From Telmatobacter sp. DSM 110680 (GTDB lineage Bacteria > Acidobacteriota > Terriglobia > Terriglobales > Acidobacteriaceae), in assembly GCF_039994875.1 (NCBI RefSeq), contig NZ_CP121196.1:3162001-3226000 (forward strand): a stretch of DNA of 64,000 nucleotides. Direction: 5' to 3'. The notes beneath the pieces were generated by a model. It did no database searches. It had not been told where the DNA came from and saw only the letters and a list, made by a program, of their open reading frames with translations. Position 1 is the stretch's first letter. The number at the start of each line of letters is the position of its first letter. A program made the translations under genes and the position numbers. Below, piece after piece: positions 37,569 through 47,708 of the stretch.

Positions 37569-37599
37569 ACAGATAAGAGACGCAGGGACTAGGGACTGA

Positions 37600-38285
37600 A
37601 TGGCGTTGAAGACGGTTGAAGAGATCAAGGCGGCGATTTTGGCGGCGGTACCGGGGGCATCGGTGACGATGTTGCCGAATCCCAGCCCCAGCGCACAGCA
37701 GTCTCTGTTGATCGACGCCGAACATGCGATCGCTATCGCCAGGTTCCTCCGCGATGATGGTGAACTGGCGCTTGATTTTCTTTCGAATGTGACCGGAGTG
37801 GACTGGCTGGATAAAGAGATCGCAGAAAAAGTTAAAGTGACGCGGCAGGTCGCGAAGCCGGTGGAAGGCGGGGATCCGGGCCAGGTTCAGATGGTGGACG
37901 AGACGGTTGAGGAGACTCGCAAGCATACGGAGCCGGGATATCTGGAAACCGTTTATCACCTTTTTTCGGTTGCGAAGAAGCATGGGCCGGTGGTGTTGAG
38001 AATGCGGACGGCGAACCGGACTGACAAGGTGAATCTGCCCTCGTTCACTCCGATCTGGCGATCGGCAGAATTTCAGGAGCGCGAAGTTTTCGATCTTTTC
38101 GGGGTTGTGTTTACCGGGCATCCGGACCTGCGACGTATTTTGATGTGGGATGAGTTCAAGGATTTCCCGATGCGCCGCGATTATGTGGAGCCGGACGATT
38201 TCGAATACGAGCCGACCGCACATGATGATGTACTGAAACGCGCACAGGCGCACAGGGCGCAAGTTGCAGCGGGGGAGGTGAAGGA

Positions 38286-38289
<4 letters not shown>
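37600..38289 (+). CDS. nuoC: NADH-quinone oxidoreductase subunit C
   Basis: A 229-residue connecting subunit of the peripheral arm. It has the 30-kDa signature ERExFDLFGVxFxGHPDLRRI (EREVFDLFGVVFTGHPDL) and PMRRDYV. In this cluster C and D are separate, unlike fused NuoCD of E. coli. A Lys/Glu-rich loop (about 70-110) is an insertion of low complexity. The stop overlaps nuoD by ATGA. Confidence 0.95.
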
Positions 38290-39486
<1,197 letters not shown>

Positions 39487-39488
<2 letters not shown>

Positions 39489-39619
39489 CTACTAGCTTCT
39501 AGCCTTTAGCTACTAGCTGGTTTTGAGGCACATGCCGCCGGGTTGGATGGAAGTGATTTTGGATGCAAGAAGCTGCGGCTCGAAAAAGCCAGGAGCTAGC
39601 AGTTAGAAGCTAGGAGCTG
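39487..39619. repeat. CTAGC-word imperfect inverted repeat in nuoD-nuoI gap
   Basis: Left part 39487-39520 (AGCTACTAGCTTCTAGCC, then TAGCTACTAGCTGG) is an imperfect reverse complement of 39588-39619 (CCAGGAGCTAGCAG, then TTAGAAGCTAGGAGCTG). About 67 bases lie between. AGGAG at 39612-39616 inside the right arm serves as the ribosome site of nuoI. Confidence 0.65.
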
Positions 39620-39625
39620 TTTTTA

Positions 39626-40438
39626 ATGCTGGGTGAAGGAATTCTTAAGGGACTGGCCGAGACGGCGCGAAATTTTGCCGGGAGCTTTGTCTCGAAGGAA
39701 CGGATGACGACGGTGGAATATCCGGAGGTGCGGCTGCCGCTGCCGGAGGCTTCACGTAACTTTCCGTTTCTGGTCTACGACGGCAACGACTGGGAGAAGG
39801 GGCTGCGGTGTGTAGCCTGCCAGATCTGCGAGAAGGAGTGTCCGCCAAAGTGTATCTATATCGAGAAGAGCAAGGATAAGAAGCCGGACTACGTCGGTAA
39901 GCCACAGATCTATCCCGCTAAATTCGATATTGATATTTCTGTTTGCATGAGCTGCCAGATTTGCGTTGAGGTCTGTCCGTTTGAAGCAATCAAGATGAAC
40001 ACGGAGTTTGAACTGGCAACGACGGACCGCTTTGGCGGGCTGCTGCTGGATCGGCATGAGCTGGCGAAATCGAACGAGTACTATCACACGATCCATCCGA
40101 CTGAAGCGACCGAAGTGGATGCGAGGCTGGCGGCGGAAAAGGTCAAGGTTGAGGCCAAGGCGAAGGCAGCCACGCAAGCAGCAGCGACAAAGGCTGCTGA
40201 ACCGGCGAGTGCGGCTGCGGCTGTTCCGGCGGTTGCGAAGCCTGCTGTTGCACCGGTGACACAAGCTTCGTCGCCGAAGGCTGCGGAGGTGAATGCAGCG
40301 CCTGTTGCGGCGACTACTCCAGCAGCGCCGAAGCCGGTGGCAGGAACGGGAACAGATGGAGCGGCTCCCATTACCGAGGCGGAGAAAAAAACAACAAGTG
40401 AGCCCGCAAAGACGACTGAAGGAGAGCCGAAAGCATGA
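39626..40438 (+). CDS. nuoI: NADH-quinone oxidoreductase subunit I with Ala-rich tail
   Basis: A 270-residue 2x[4Fe-4S] ferredoxin-like subunit. The two cluster motifs are CVACQICEKECPPKC and CMSCQICVEVCPFEA, in the first 150 residues. From about residue 160 a low-complexity Ala/Pro/Lys tail of 110 residues follows (AKAAEPASAAAAVPAVAKPA-like), absent from ordinary NuoI of about 160-180 residues. The ribosome site AGGAG lies inside an upstream inverted repeat. It overlaps nuoH by ATGA. Confidence 0.95.
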   Translation: MLGEGILKGLAETARNFAGSFVSKERMTTVEYPEVRLPLPEASRNFPFLVYDGNDWEKGLRCVACQICEKECPPKCIYIEKSKDKKPDYVGKPQIYPAKFDIDISVCMSCQICVEVCPFEAIKMNTEFELATTDRFGGLLLDRHELAKSNEYYHTIHPTEATEVDARLAAEKVKVEAKAKAATQAAATKAAEPASAAAAVPAVAKPAVAPVTQASSPKAAEVNAAPVAATTPAAPKPVAGTGTDGAAPITEAEKKTTSEPAKTTEGEPKA

Positions 40439-41610
40439 TCGACAGGCTCGACCAAATTTTTGTTTTATTGAAGCATTGGATTATTGGCTACCTGCCTGCG
40501 AGCTTTCAAACGCCGGTGGGCGTGATCATCAGCGTCGTCTGCATCATTGGGTTATATCCGGCGCTGTTTGCGCTGACGACAGTGCTGGAACGCAAAGGCG
40601 TAGGGCGCATTCAAAACCGGCTGGGACCGAATCGCGTGGGGCCCTATGGGATTCTGCAGCCGATGGCAGACGGCATCAAGTCGCTGACCAAGGAAGACAT
40701 TGTTCCGAAGAGCGCGGACGCTGTGGTGCATTTTCTGGCGCCGGTGATTCTCGTGGTGACGGTGTTCATGGGCTTCGCGGTGATGCCCATGGGCAAAAAC
40801 ATGGTGCTGGTGGATATGGATGCCGGCCTGTTGTTTTATTTTGCGATGGGTGCTTCGTCGGAGCTGTCGGTTTTCATGGCAGGGTGGGGAAGCCGCAACA
40901 AATATTCGCTGCTGGGCGCAATGCGGGCGGTGGCGCAGATGATCAGCTATGAAGTGGCGCTGCTGTTGTCGAGCGTGGTGATCGTGATGATGACAGGGTC
41001 GCTTTCGCTAGTGAAGATTGTGGAGGCGCAGAACCACTACAGTTATGGGTTCCCGCATTGGTTCATTTTTACGCCGTGGGGATTAGCGGGATTCCTGATG
41101 TACGCAATTGCGGGAACGGCCGAGACAAACCGATCGCCGTTTGATTTGCCGGAAGGCGAGTCGGAACTGGTGGCCGGGTATCACACGGAGTATTCGGGAT
41201 TCAAGTTTGCGCTGTTTTTCCTGGGTGAATACGTGGCGATGTTCTCGATCTCAGGATTGGGATCGACATTGTTCCTCGGCGGATGGACGGCGCCGCTAGC
41301 GGCTTTGCAGTGGGTTCCATCGTGGATATGGTTCTTCGGGAAGTTGTTTGTGTCGATGTGCGTGTTTATCTGGCTGCGCGGGACGCTGCCTCGGCTCAGG
41401 CAGGATCAGTTGATGAACTTTGCATGGAAGTTTGTACTGCCGATGTGCCTGCTGAATTTGTTTGTAGCGGGCTTGTGGCGGTTTCTGGGTGATGGGCTTC
41501 TGCGGTGGGTAATTTGTTCGGGGATCTTAATTTTGGCTTACGCGGTGATGGGAAGCGCGGAGATGCGGAGAAAGCATTTCGGCCCGAGGGCGTATCGGTA
41601 TGCCGAGTGA
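40435..41610 (+). CDS. nuoH: NADH-quinone oxidoreductase subunit H
   Basis: A 391-residue membrane subunit that seals the quinone tunnel and links the peripheral arm to the antiporter-like subunits. It contains the signatures ERKGVGRIQNRLGPNRVGP and AETNRSPFDLPEGESELVAGY, in which the acidic loop faces the quinone tunnel. Eight or more membrane helices are visible. It begins by ATGA overlap with nuoI, and nuoJ follows after 144 bases with an inserted hairpin. Confidence 0.97.
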   Translation: MIDRLDQIFVLLKHWIIGYLPASFQTPVGVIISVVCIIGLYPALFALTTVLERKGVGRIQNRLGPNRVGPYGILQPMADGIKSLTKEDIVPKSADAVVHFLAPVILVVTVFMGFAVMPMGKNMVLVDMDAGLLFYFAMGASSELSVFMAGWGSRNKYSLLGAMRAVAQMISYEVALLLSSVVIVMMTGSLSLVKIVEAQNHYSYGFPHWFIFTPWGLAGFLMYAIAGTAETNRSPFDLPEGESELVAGYHTEYSGFKFALFFLGEYVAMFSISGLGSTLFLGGWTAPLAALQWVPSWIWFFGKLFVSMCVFIWLRGTLPRLRQDQLMNFAWKFVLPMCLLNLFVAGLWRFLGDGLLRWVICSGILILAYAVMGSAEMRRKHFGPRAYRYAE

Positions 41611-41626
41611 GGGGCGCGTGAGGTTA

Positions 41627-41675
41627 GTGCTTTCCCACCCATGCGCGATACAAACCGCGCATGGGTGGGGCACCC
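41627..41675 (+). repeat. Hairpin repeat between nuoH and nuoJ
   Basis: GTGCTTTCC at the left, then a perfect 14-bp stem CCCACCCATGCGCG (41634-41647) and CGCGCATGGGTGGG (41656-41669) with an 8-base loop, ending TGGGGCACCC. A second copy with the same ends but a different, shorter stem is at 52193-52231, so the ends are the conserved part. Confidence 0.7.
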
Positions 41676-41754
41676 ACGGTATTGCTAGTTTAAGAAGCCC
41701 GGGCCGGAGTTCAACAGATTTTTGCGCGAGTCTGCGGGGAAGGAGCGGCTGGCG

Positions 41755-42252
41755 GTGGGAATTGTTTTCTATCTGATATCGGCTGTGGCCGTGGGTGGCG
41801 CGCTGGCAGCCGTTTTGCTGAAGAACCTGGTGCACTGCGCGCTGGCGCTGACGCTGGCGTTTCTCGGGTTGGCATTGCTGTTTTTACGGCTGGATGCGCA
41901 GTTTGCGGGCTTCGCGCAGATTCTTGTTTACGTGGGCGCGGTTGCAATTCTGGTGGTGTTCGCCATCTTGTTGACGCGCGGGTCGGAGATTCCAAAGGAA
42001 GGTGTGTTTTCAAAGACGTGGCTGACGGGATTGGCAATCGCGGCTGCGGTATTCGCGATGCTGGGCTGGGTGGTGCTCCAGGCTGGGCCGTGGCTTTCGA
42101 ACGAATCCGCTGCACCGGAAGTGACGGTGAACCAGATTGGGCAGGCGTTAATGGGGCGGTATGTGTTGCCCCTTGAGATTGTCGCGGTGCTTCTGACGGC
42201 GGCGCTGCTGGGCGCGGTGATTGTGGCCATGCACGAGAAAGAGGGCAAGTGA
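41755..42252 (+). CDS. nuoJ: NADH-quinone oxidoreductase subunit J
   Basis: A 165-residue membrane subunit with five helices; the TM3 region FAGFAQILVYVGAVAILVVF is the conserved core with its pi-bulge that couples to quinone reduction. The start is GTG 41755 (GIVFYLISAVAVGGA follows) because GGAAGGAG lies nine bases upstream. A TTG at 41722 in the same frame would add 11 residues and lacks a site. Its stop overlaps nuoK as TGATG. Confidence 0.93.
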   Translation: MGIVFYLISAVAVGGALAAVLLKNLVHCALALTLAFLGLALLFLRLDAQFAGFAQILVYVGAVAILVVFAILLTRGSEIPKEGVFSKTWLTGLAIAAAVFAMLGWVVLQAGPWLSNESAAPEVTVNQIGQALMGRYVLPLEIVAVLLTAALLGAVIVAMHEKEGK

Positions 42253-42566
42253 TGGCAAATCCCCTGACTGGATACCTGCTCGTGGCAGCCTTGCTCTTCG
42301 CGATCGGGTTGGCGGGTGCCCTGACGAGGCGGAACGCAATCCTGGTGTTGATAGGGATTGAACTGATGCTCAACGCGGCGAATCTGAATTTGATTGCTTT
42401 CTGGCGATATGGTCCGCATCCGGAGATGTTGACGGGGATGATGTTTGCGATTTTCTCGATCGCGGTGGCGGCGGCCGAGGCTGCAGTGGGTTTGGGCCTG
42501 GTGATTTCGATTTATCGCCACGCGAAGACAACGGACGTCGAACAGATGAACAGGATGAAGGGGTGA
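42252..42566 (+). CDS. nuoK: NADH-quinone oxidoreductase subunit K
   Basis: A 104-residue three-helix MrpC-like subunit. The two buried Glu residues of the proton path appear in LVLIGIELMLNAANLN and AAAEAAVGLGLVI. It starts by TGATG overlap with nuoJ, and nuoL follows after four bases. Length and motif layout are ordinary. Confidence 0.96.
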   Translation: MANPLTGYLLVAALLFAIGLAGALTRRNAILVLIGIELMLNAANLNLIAFWRYGPHPEMLTGMMFAIFSIAVAAAEAAVGLGLVISIYRHAKTTDVEQMNRMKG

Positions 42567-42570
42567 GCCG

Positions 42571-44646
42571 GTGCTAGACCTGAACGTATCCTTCATCCCC
42601 CACACGACTGCGAGTCTTGTTGCGCAGTGGCTGTGGCTCATTCCTGCAGTGCCGATGTTGGCTGCGGGCGTGATCGCGTTGCTGAAGCAGCCGATGAAGA
42701 AACTTTCATCGACGCTGGCAATTGGTTCGCTAGGCTTTTCATTGCTGGTGGCGCTGGCGGCATTTGCGCATGTGCTGAGTGGCTGGTCGCACGGATATGC
42801 AATTCGCGAGGTCGTGAATTTCAGCTGGATCCAAGTCGGCACGACACAGGTTGAGCTGGGATGGGTGCTCGATCCCCTGGCGGCGGTGATGCTGGTGATG
42901 GTCACCTTTGTCGGGCTGCTGATCTTTATCTACTCAACCGGTTACATGGAGCACGACGAGAACTACACACGCTTCTTCTGTTTTCTGAGTTTGTTTGCGG
43001 GAGCGATGCTGGGCGTGGTGATTGCGAACAGCATTCTGCTGCTCTTCATGTGCTGGGAACTTGTGGGGCTCACTTCATACCTGTTGATTGGGTTCTGGTA
43101 TCAGAAACCGTCGGCGGCTGCGGCGGCGAAGAAGGCATTCTTAACGACGCGCGTAGGGGATGTATTTTTTCTGCTGGGTATCGTGTGGTTGTTTGCGCAG
43201 ACTGGAACGCTCTTGTTTTATGACCATGGCGCGGGATCGATCGAACCGCTGGCGCTGGGTGGATTGCTGGTGCATCACTCCGGCTGGGGACTTACGGCTG
43301 CGGGTGCGATTGGTCTTCTGATTTTTGCTGGAGCAGCCGGCAAGAGCGGACAACTTCCATTACATGTTTGGCTGCCTGATGCGATGGAAGGTCCGACGCC
43401 GGTGTCGGCGTTGATTCACGCGGCGACGATGGTGGCTGCTGGTGTTTACCTGATTGCTCGCGTGTATCCGCTGATGGCTGCTGGAATGCCGGCAGGCGGA
43501 ACGACAACATCACTGACCGTAGTGACGTGGGTGGGTGCGTCGACGGCGGTGTTTGCCGCGTTGATCGCAGTCGCACAGAACGATATCAAGCGGATTCTGG
43601 CGTACTCTACGGTTTCGCAGCTTGGCTACATGATGGCGGGGCTGGGCGTGGGCGGCGTGGCGGTGGGCATGTTTCACCTGATCACGCACGCGTTCTTCAA
43701 GGCGCTGTTGTTTATGGGCGCGGGCTCGGTGATTCACGGGGCGCACGAAGAGCAGGACATCCGGAAGATGGGTGGGCTGAAAGGCGCGATGCCGGTGACG
43801 TTCTTGACGTATGGGATCGGCATGCTGGCGCTGTGCGGATTTCCGCTGGTCTTCTCTGGGTTCTGGAGCAAGGACGGAATTCTGGAGGCTGCGCAGCACT
43901 GGAGCGTGGCGAAGGCTCCGTTTTACATGCTGGTTTTTGGCGCGTTGCTGACGGCGTTTTATATGACGCGGCAGGTTAGCTACGTGTTCTTCGGTACGTA
44001 TCGCGGACACGGCCATGCGCATGAAAGTCCGCGGGTCATGACGATGCCGCTGGCGATTCTGGCGTTCTTTGCGGTGACGCTGGCTGCGATTGGGACGCCC
44101 GCGTGGCCGTGGTTCAGAGCATTCCTCGATGGCCATGAAGCGAAATTGGATTTTGCAGGATTTAACGAACCCGGATTGATGGCGCTGATGTTGACATCTT
44201 CAGTGGTGGTACTTGCGGGACTTGGTCTGGGATGGTTTATCTACGGTGCAAAGTCGCCAGCGGCGGAAGAGCCGGATGCGTTGGAGAAAGCGATGCCGCC
44301 GGTGTGGACTGTCTTGCGCGACAAGTTCTATATCGATGAACTCTATGGTGCCACGGTGATCGCGTTCTACGCGTGGTGGGCGAAGGTTGCGGATTGGGTC
44401 GATCGTGATATCTGGGGAGATATGGTTTCCACTGTCACCTTCCTGTTCAACAGATGGGCGCGACTCAATCGATTCCTCGACGCCAACATCGTTGACGGCG
44501 CGTTTGACAAGGGCTGCGAAGAGATTGCAACGGGCGGTGGATTGCTGGCGCGTGTGCAGAGCGGGCGCGGGCAAATGTATCTGCGATTGCTGGCGTTGGC
44601 AGTGGTGGTACTTGCGGCCGCTCTGATCTGGAGCGTCCGCCCATGA
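42571..44646 (+). CDS. nuoL: NADH-quinone oxidoreductase subunit L with long lateral-helix region
   Basis: A 691-residue antiporter-like subunit with a GTG start. The proton-path residues are present: Glu in FMCWELVGLTSYLL, Lys in GAAGKSGQLPLHVWLPD and the later Lys/His motifs. Between the DELY motif (residue 589) and the last membrane helix (about 670) the lateral-helix region is some 24-29 residues longer than in typical NuoL; for example DELY to GQMY is 82 residues against roughly 53-58 in proteobacterial forms I can recall. This fits the need to reach across an additional NuoM. It overlaps nuoM1 by ATGA. Confidence 0.96.
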   Translation: MLDLNVSFIPHTTASLVAQWLWLIPAVPMLAAGVIALLKQPMKKLSSTLAIGSLGFSLLVALAAFAHVLSGWSHGYAIREVVNFSWIQVGTTQVELGWVLDPLAAVMLVMVTFVGLLIFIYSTGYMEHDENYTRFFCFLSLFAGAMLGVVIANSILLLFMCWELVGLTSYLLIGFWYQKPSAAAAAKKAFLTTRVGDVFFLLGIVWLFAQTGTLLFYDHGAGSIEPLALGGLLVHHSGWGLTAAGAIGLLIFAGAAGKSGQLPLHVWLPDAMEGPTPVSALIHAATMVAAGVYLIARVYPLMAAGMPAGGTTTSLTVVTWVGASTAVFAALIAVAQNDIKRILAYSTVSQLGYMMAGLGVGGVAVGMFHLITHAFFKALLFMGAGSVIHGAHEEQDIRKMGGLKGAMPVTFLTYGIGMLALCGFPLVFSGFWSKDGILEAAQHWSVAKAPFYMLVFGALLTAFYMTRQVSYVFFGTYRGHGHAHESPRVMTMPLAILAFFAVTLAAIGTPAWPWFRAFLDGHEAKLDFAGFNEPGLMALMLTSSVVVLAGLGLGWFIYGAKSPAAEEPDALEKAMPPVWTVLRDKFYIDELYGATVIAFYAWWAKVADWVDRDIWGDMVSTVTFLFNRWARLNRFLDANIVDGAFDKGCEEIATGGGLLARVQSGRGQMYLRLLALAVVVLAAALIWSVRP

Positions 44647-46193
44647 ACGCAATGGCGAACGGAATTCCGTGGCTCACGATCATTACCATATTGCCAGTTG
44701 CAGGCGCCGTGATTGCGCTCTTCTCTGGTAAACATGCGCGCGCCGTGGCCCAGGTAACAGGTGTCCTCGCTTTCGTACTTTCACTCGCGATCTGGTTGCA
44801 TGTGCCGGGAGACGGGTCTATCGGGCTCGTAGAGCTGAAGGCGTGGGTACCTTCTCTTGGCATTCAATATCACCTGGGCGTGGATGGGTTGGGCGCGCTG
44901 ATGGTGGTGCTCTCAGCGCTCGTAACCCTGATGAGCATTGATGCCGCGCACCGCGTGCATCATGAGCCGGGATTGTTTTTTGCTCTGGTGCTGCTGCTGG
45001 AGGCGGGTCTGTTCGGATCGTTTACGGCGCTGAATTTCTTCCACTGGTTCTTGTTCTGGGAGTTGAGCCTGATTCCGGCGTTCTTCCTGATCAAGTTGTG
45101 GGGAGGACCGAAGCGCGGACCGGCAGCGACGCAGTTTTTTGTGTATACGATGGCGGGAAGCGTCGCGCTACTGCTGGCATTTCTAGCAGTTTTCCTGTCG
45201 ACGGGTTCGATGGAGTTTGGCGACCTGGCGGCGATGGCGGCGAACGGATCGTTGGCGCAGCAGGTAACCGCGCACCTGGGCTCGGGAATCATTGGCGGCC
45301 ACGTCATGATGTGGCTGGCCATCGGAGTGCTGGCGGGATTTGCGGTGAAGGTACCGATGGCGCCGTTTCATACGTGGCTTCCTGCTGCCTACGCTGAAGC
45401 GCCGTCGCCGGTGACGATGTTGTTGACGGGTGCGATGTCGAAGATGGGTGTGTATGGCTTGCTGCGAATCGCATTGCCGCTATTTGGAGAGCAGATCGCA
45501 GAGATCAGGACGCCGCTGCTGGTGCTGGCGGTGATCACGGTGGTGATGGGCGCATGGGCTGCAGCGGCGCAGAAAGATTTGAAGCGCGTGCTCGCCTACT
45601 CATCCGTGAATCACCTGGGGTATTGCCTGCTAGGAATTTTTGCAATTGCGGTTCCGGGCGGCGCCAATGTTGCAGTGGGAACGAGCCAGGCGGCGGCGCT
45701 GAATGGCGTGATTCTACAGATGTTCAATCACGGGCTGACGGCCGCAGCGTTGTTCTGGTTTATCGCGATGATCCAATTTCGCAGCGGCGGACTTCGCGGG
45801 ATTGATGACTTTGGGGGATTGAGAAAGCCGGCACCAGTGTTTGCAGGGTTGATGGGGATTGCATTGTTCTCATCACTCGGATTGCCGGGACTGAATGGAT
45901 TTGTTGGTGAGTTCCTGATCTTTCGCGGTGTGTTTCCGCTGTCGTGGGTTGCCGCGACATTTTCAGTGCTTGGATTGCTGGTGACTGCGGCAGTGATTCT
46001 TACGGTGATTCAGAAGGTATTTGCCGGCCCGGTACCGGAGCGGTGGGCGACATTTCCTGATCTGCATGGCGGAGAGCGGCTGGGAATGGCGCCGGTGATT
46101 GGATTGATGTTCTTAGTGGGCGTAGTGCCGCAGTTAATCGTGGGACATGTGAATCCTACGGTGCAATATCTGCTGGCACATTGGAGATTCTAA
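44643..46193 (+). CDS. nuoM: NADH-quinone oxidoreductase subunit M, first copy
   Basis: A 516-residue antiporter-like subunit with the canonical charges: Glu in TM5 (FWELSLIPAFFLIKLWGG), Lys in TM7 (FAVKVPMAPFHTWLP), Lys in TM8 (GAMSKMGVYG) and Glu in TM12 (GFVGEFLIF). Fourteen hydrophobic segments are expected. It is translated by ATGA overlap from nuoL and is followed by a second NuoM-type gene after six bases. This copy looks fully capable of proton transfer. Confidence 0.96.
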   Translation: MNAMANGIPWLTIITILPVAGAVIALFSGKHARAVAQVTGVLAFVLSLAIWLHVPGDGSIGLVELKAWVPSLGIQYHLGVDGLGALMVVLSALVTLMSIDAAHRVHHEPGLFFALVLLLEAGLFGSFTALNFFHWFLFWELSLIPAFFLIKLWGGPKRGPAATQFFVYTMAGSVALLLAFLAVFLSTGSMEFGDLAAMAANGSLAQQVTAHLGSGIIGGHVMMWLAIGVLAGFAVKVPMAPFHTWLPAAYAEAPSPVTMLLTGAMSKMGVYGLLRIALPLFGEQIAEIRTPLLVLAVITVVMGAWAAAAQKDLKRVLAYSSVNHLGYCLLGIFAIAVPGGANVAVGTSQAAALNGVILQMFNHGLTAAALFWFIAMIQFRSGGLRGIDDFGGLRKPAPVFAGLMGIALFSSLGLPGLNGFVGEFLIFRGVFPLSWVAATFSVLGLLVTAAVILTVIQKVFAGPVPERWATFPDLHGGERLGMAPVIGLMFLVGVVPQLIVGHVNPTVQYLLAHWRF

Positions 46194-46199
46194 AACCGA

Positions 46200-47708
46200 A
46201 TGTTGGCTTGGACGATTTACATCTCGTTTGCCGGTGCACTGGTGCTGGCGCTGCTCCCTAAAGGAAATGCGGCGTTGGCGCGTTGGATCGCGCTTGCAGT
46301 GGCGGTGACGGGATTTGCGATTGCAGTTGCAGGATTTGTAGCAGGCGCTGGGCAGGGACGCGTGACGCTTGTCGATGTGCCGTGGGTGGCATCGATGGGG
46401 ATCCATTTCACGCTTGCTGCGGACGGGATCAGCCGCGTGCTGGTATTGCTAACGGGGTTGGCGGCAGTCGCGGGTGTACTGTTCAGCTGGAATATTGAGC
46501 TGCGGACGAACGAGTTTTTTGCTTTCTTTCTGGCGCTGATTGGCGGCGTGTATGGAGTGTTCCTCAGCTTCGATTTGTTCTTGCTGTTTGTGTTCTATGA
46601 GATTGCGATTGTGCCCAAGTATTTCCTAATCGCAATCTGGGGATCGACACGGCGCGAATATGCGGCGATGAAGCTGGCGTTGTATTCATTTGTCGGATCG
46701 GCGATGGTGCTGATCGGATTGCTGGCAGCGTACGCGATTTCAGGAAGCCACTCGACGGGCCTGGTTGCGCTGGCGAATGCAAATCTGCCGGTGAACTCTC
46801 AGATGTGGCTGTTTCCGTTGGTCTTTGTAGGTTTTGGGATTCTCGCGGGCCTATGGCCGTTTCATACATGGGCGCCGACAGGCCACGTGGCCGCGCCGAC
46901 TGCGGCTTCGATGTTGCTGGCGGGCGTGGTGATGAAGCTGGGCGCGTATGGATGCCTGCGTGTGGCGATTGGATTATTTCCGCATGGGATGGATGCCTGG
47001 GGATGGTCATTCGCCGGAATCGGATCGTGGCGCGATGTATTTGCAATTCTAGCGGTGATCGGCATTGTGTATGGGGCGCTGGTGGCGCTGGCGCAGACAG
47101 ATTTCAAGTTTGTGATCGGCTACTCCAGCGTGAGCCACATGGGTTTTGTGCTGCTCGGTCTTGTGACGCTGAAACAGATTGGCGTGACAGGCGCGGTGCT
47201 GCAGATGTTTTCGCACGGTGTGATCGCGGGACTGCTTTTCGCGATTGTGGGGCGCATTGTGTATGAGCGCACGCACACGCGGCAGTTGGCCGAGCTCGAG
47301 AAGATGCACCTGGGCAAGCGCATGCCATTTGCAGCATGGGCATTTGTGATTGCAGGCATGGCGTCGATGGGGCTTCCGGGCTTTTCGGGTTTTGTTGCAG
47401 AGTTGCAGGTGCTGGTGGGCTCGTGGATCGCGAAGCCGTGGTGGACGGCTGCGGCGGGCGTAGGAATTATTGTAGGCGTCGCGTATACGTGGCGGGCTCT
47501 GCAAAAGGCATTCTTCAGTGACAGGCTGCCGACGCCGGAGGAGCATCCGAAGACGGGCTGGCCAAAGTTTGATCCGATTACGTGGCCGGAGATTGCGGGA
47601 ACGGCGCTGTTGATGGCGGCGACGGTGATTGTGGGTGTGTATCCAAGAGTGTTGCTGGATTCAATTGAGCCGGCCGTGAAGGCGCTGCTTGCGGGAGGAA
47701 TGCAATGA
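46200..47708 (+). CDS. nuoM: NADH-quinone oxidoreductase subunit M, second copy lacking TM7 Lys
   Basis: A 502-residue NuoM paralogue. It keeps the TM5 Glu (VFYEIAIVPKYFLIAIWG), TM8 Lys (GVVMKLGAYG) and TM12 Glu (GFVAELQVL), but the TM7 segment reads GFGILAGLWPFHTWAP where the first copy has GFAVKVPMAPFHTWLP. Thus Leu215 stands in the place of the lysine at the centre of the proton channel. The DNA codon is CTC at 46842-46844, read without ambiguity. It lies between nuoM1 and nuoN and overlaps nuoN by ATGA. The duplicate is the second of four antiporter-like subunits. Confidence 0.93.
   Translation: MLAWTIYISFAGALVLALLPKGNAALARWIALAVAVTGFAIAVAGFVAGAGQGRVTLVDVPWVASMGIHFTLAADGISRVLVLLTGLAAVAGVLFSWNIELRTNEFFAFFLALIGGVYGVFLSFDLFLLFVFYEIAIVPKYFLIAIWGSTRREYAAMKLALYSFVGSAMVLIGLLAAYAISGSHSTGLVALANANLPVNSQMWLFPLVFVGFGILAGLWPFHTWAPTGHVAAPTAASMLLAGVVMKLGAYGCLRVAIGLFPHGMDAWGWSFAGIGSWRDVFAILAVIGIVYGALVALAQTDFKFVIGYSSVSHMGFVLLGLVTLKQIGVTGAVLQMFSHGVIAGLLFAIVGRIVYERTHTRQLAELEKMHLGKRMPFAAWAFVIAGMASMGLPGFSGFVAELQVLVGSWIAKPWWTAAAGVGIIVGVAYTWRALQKAFFSDRLPTPEEHPKTGWPKFDPITWPEIAGTALLMAATVIVGVYPRVLLDSIEPAVKALLAGGMQ

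Noticed and set aside
46200-47708. NuoM2 as an Mrp or hydrogenase-type antiporter subunit
   Set aside because: It lies in frame-coupled order between nuoM1 and nuoN and keeps the NuoM motif layout, and no mrp or hydrogenase genes are present.
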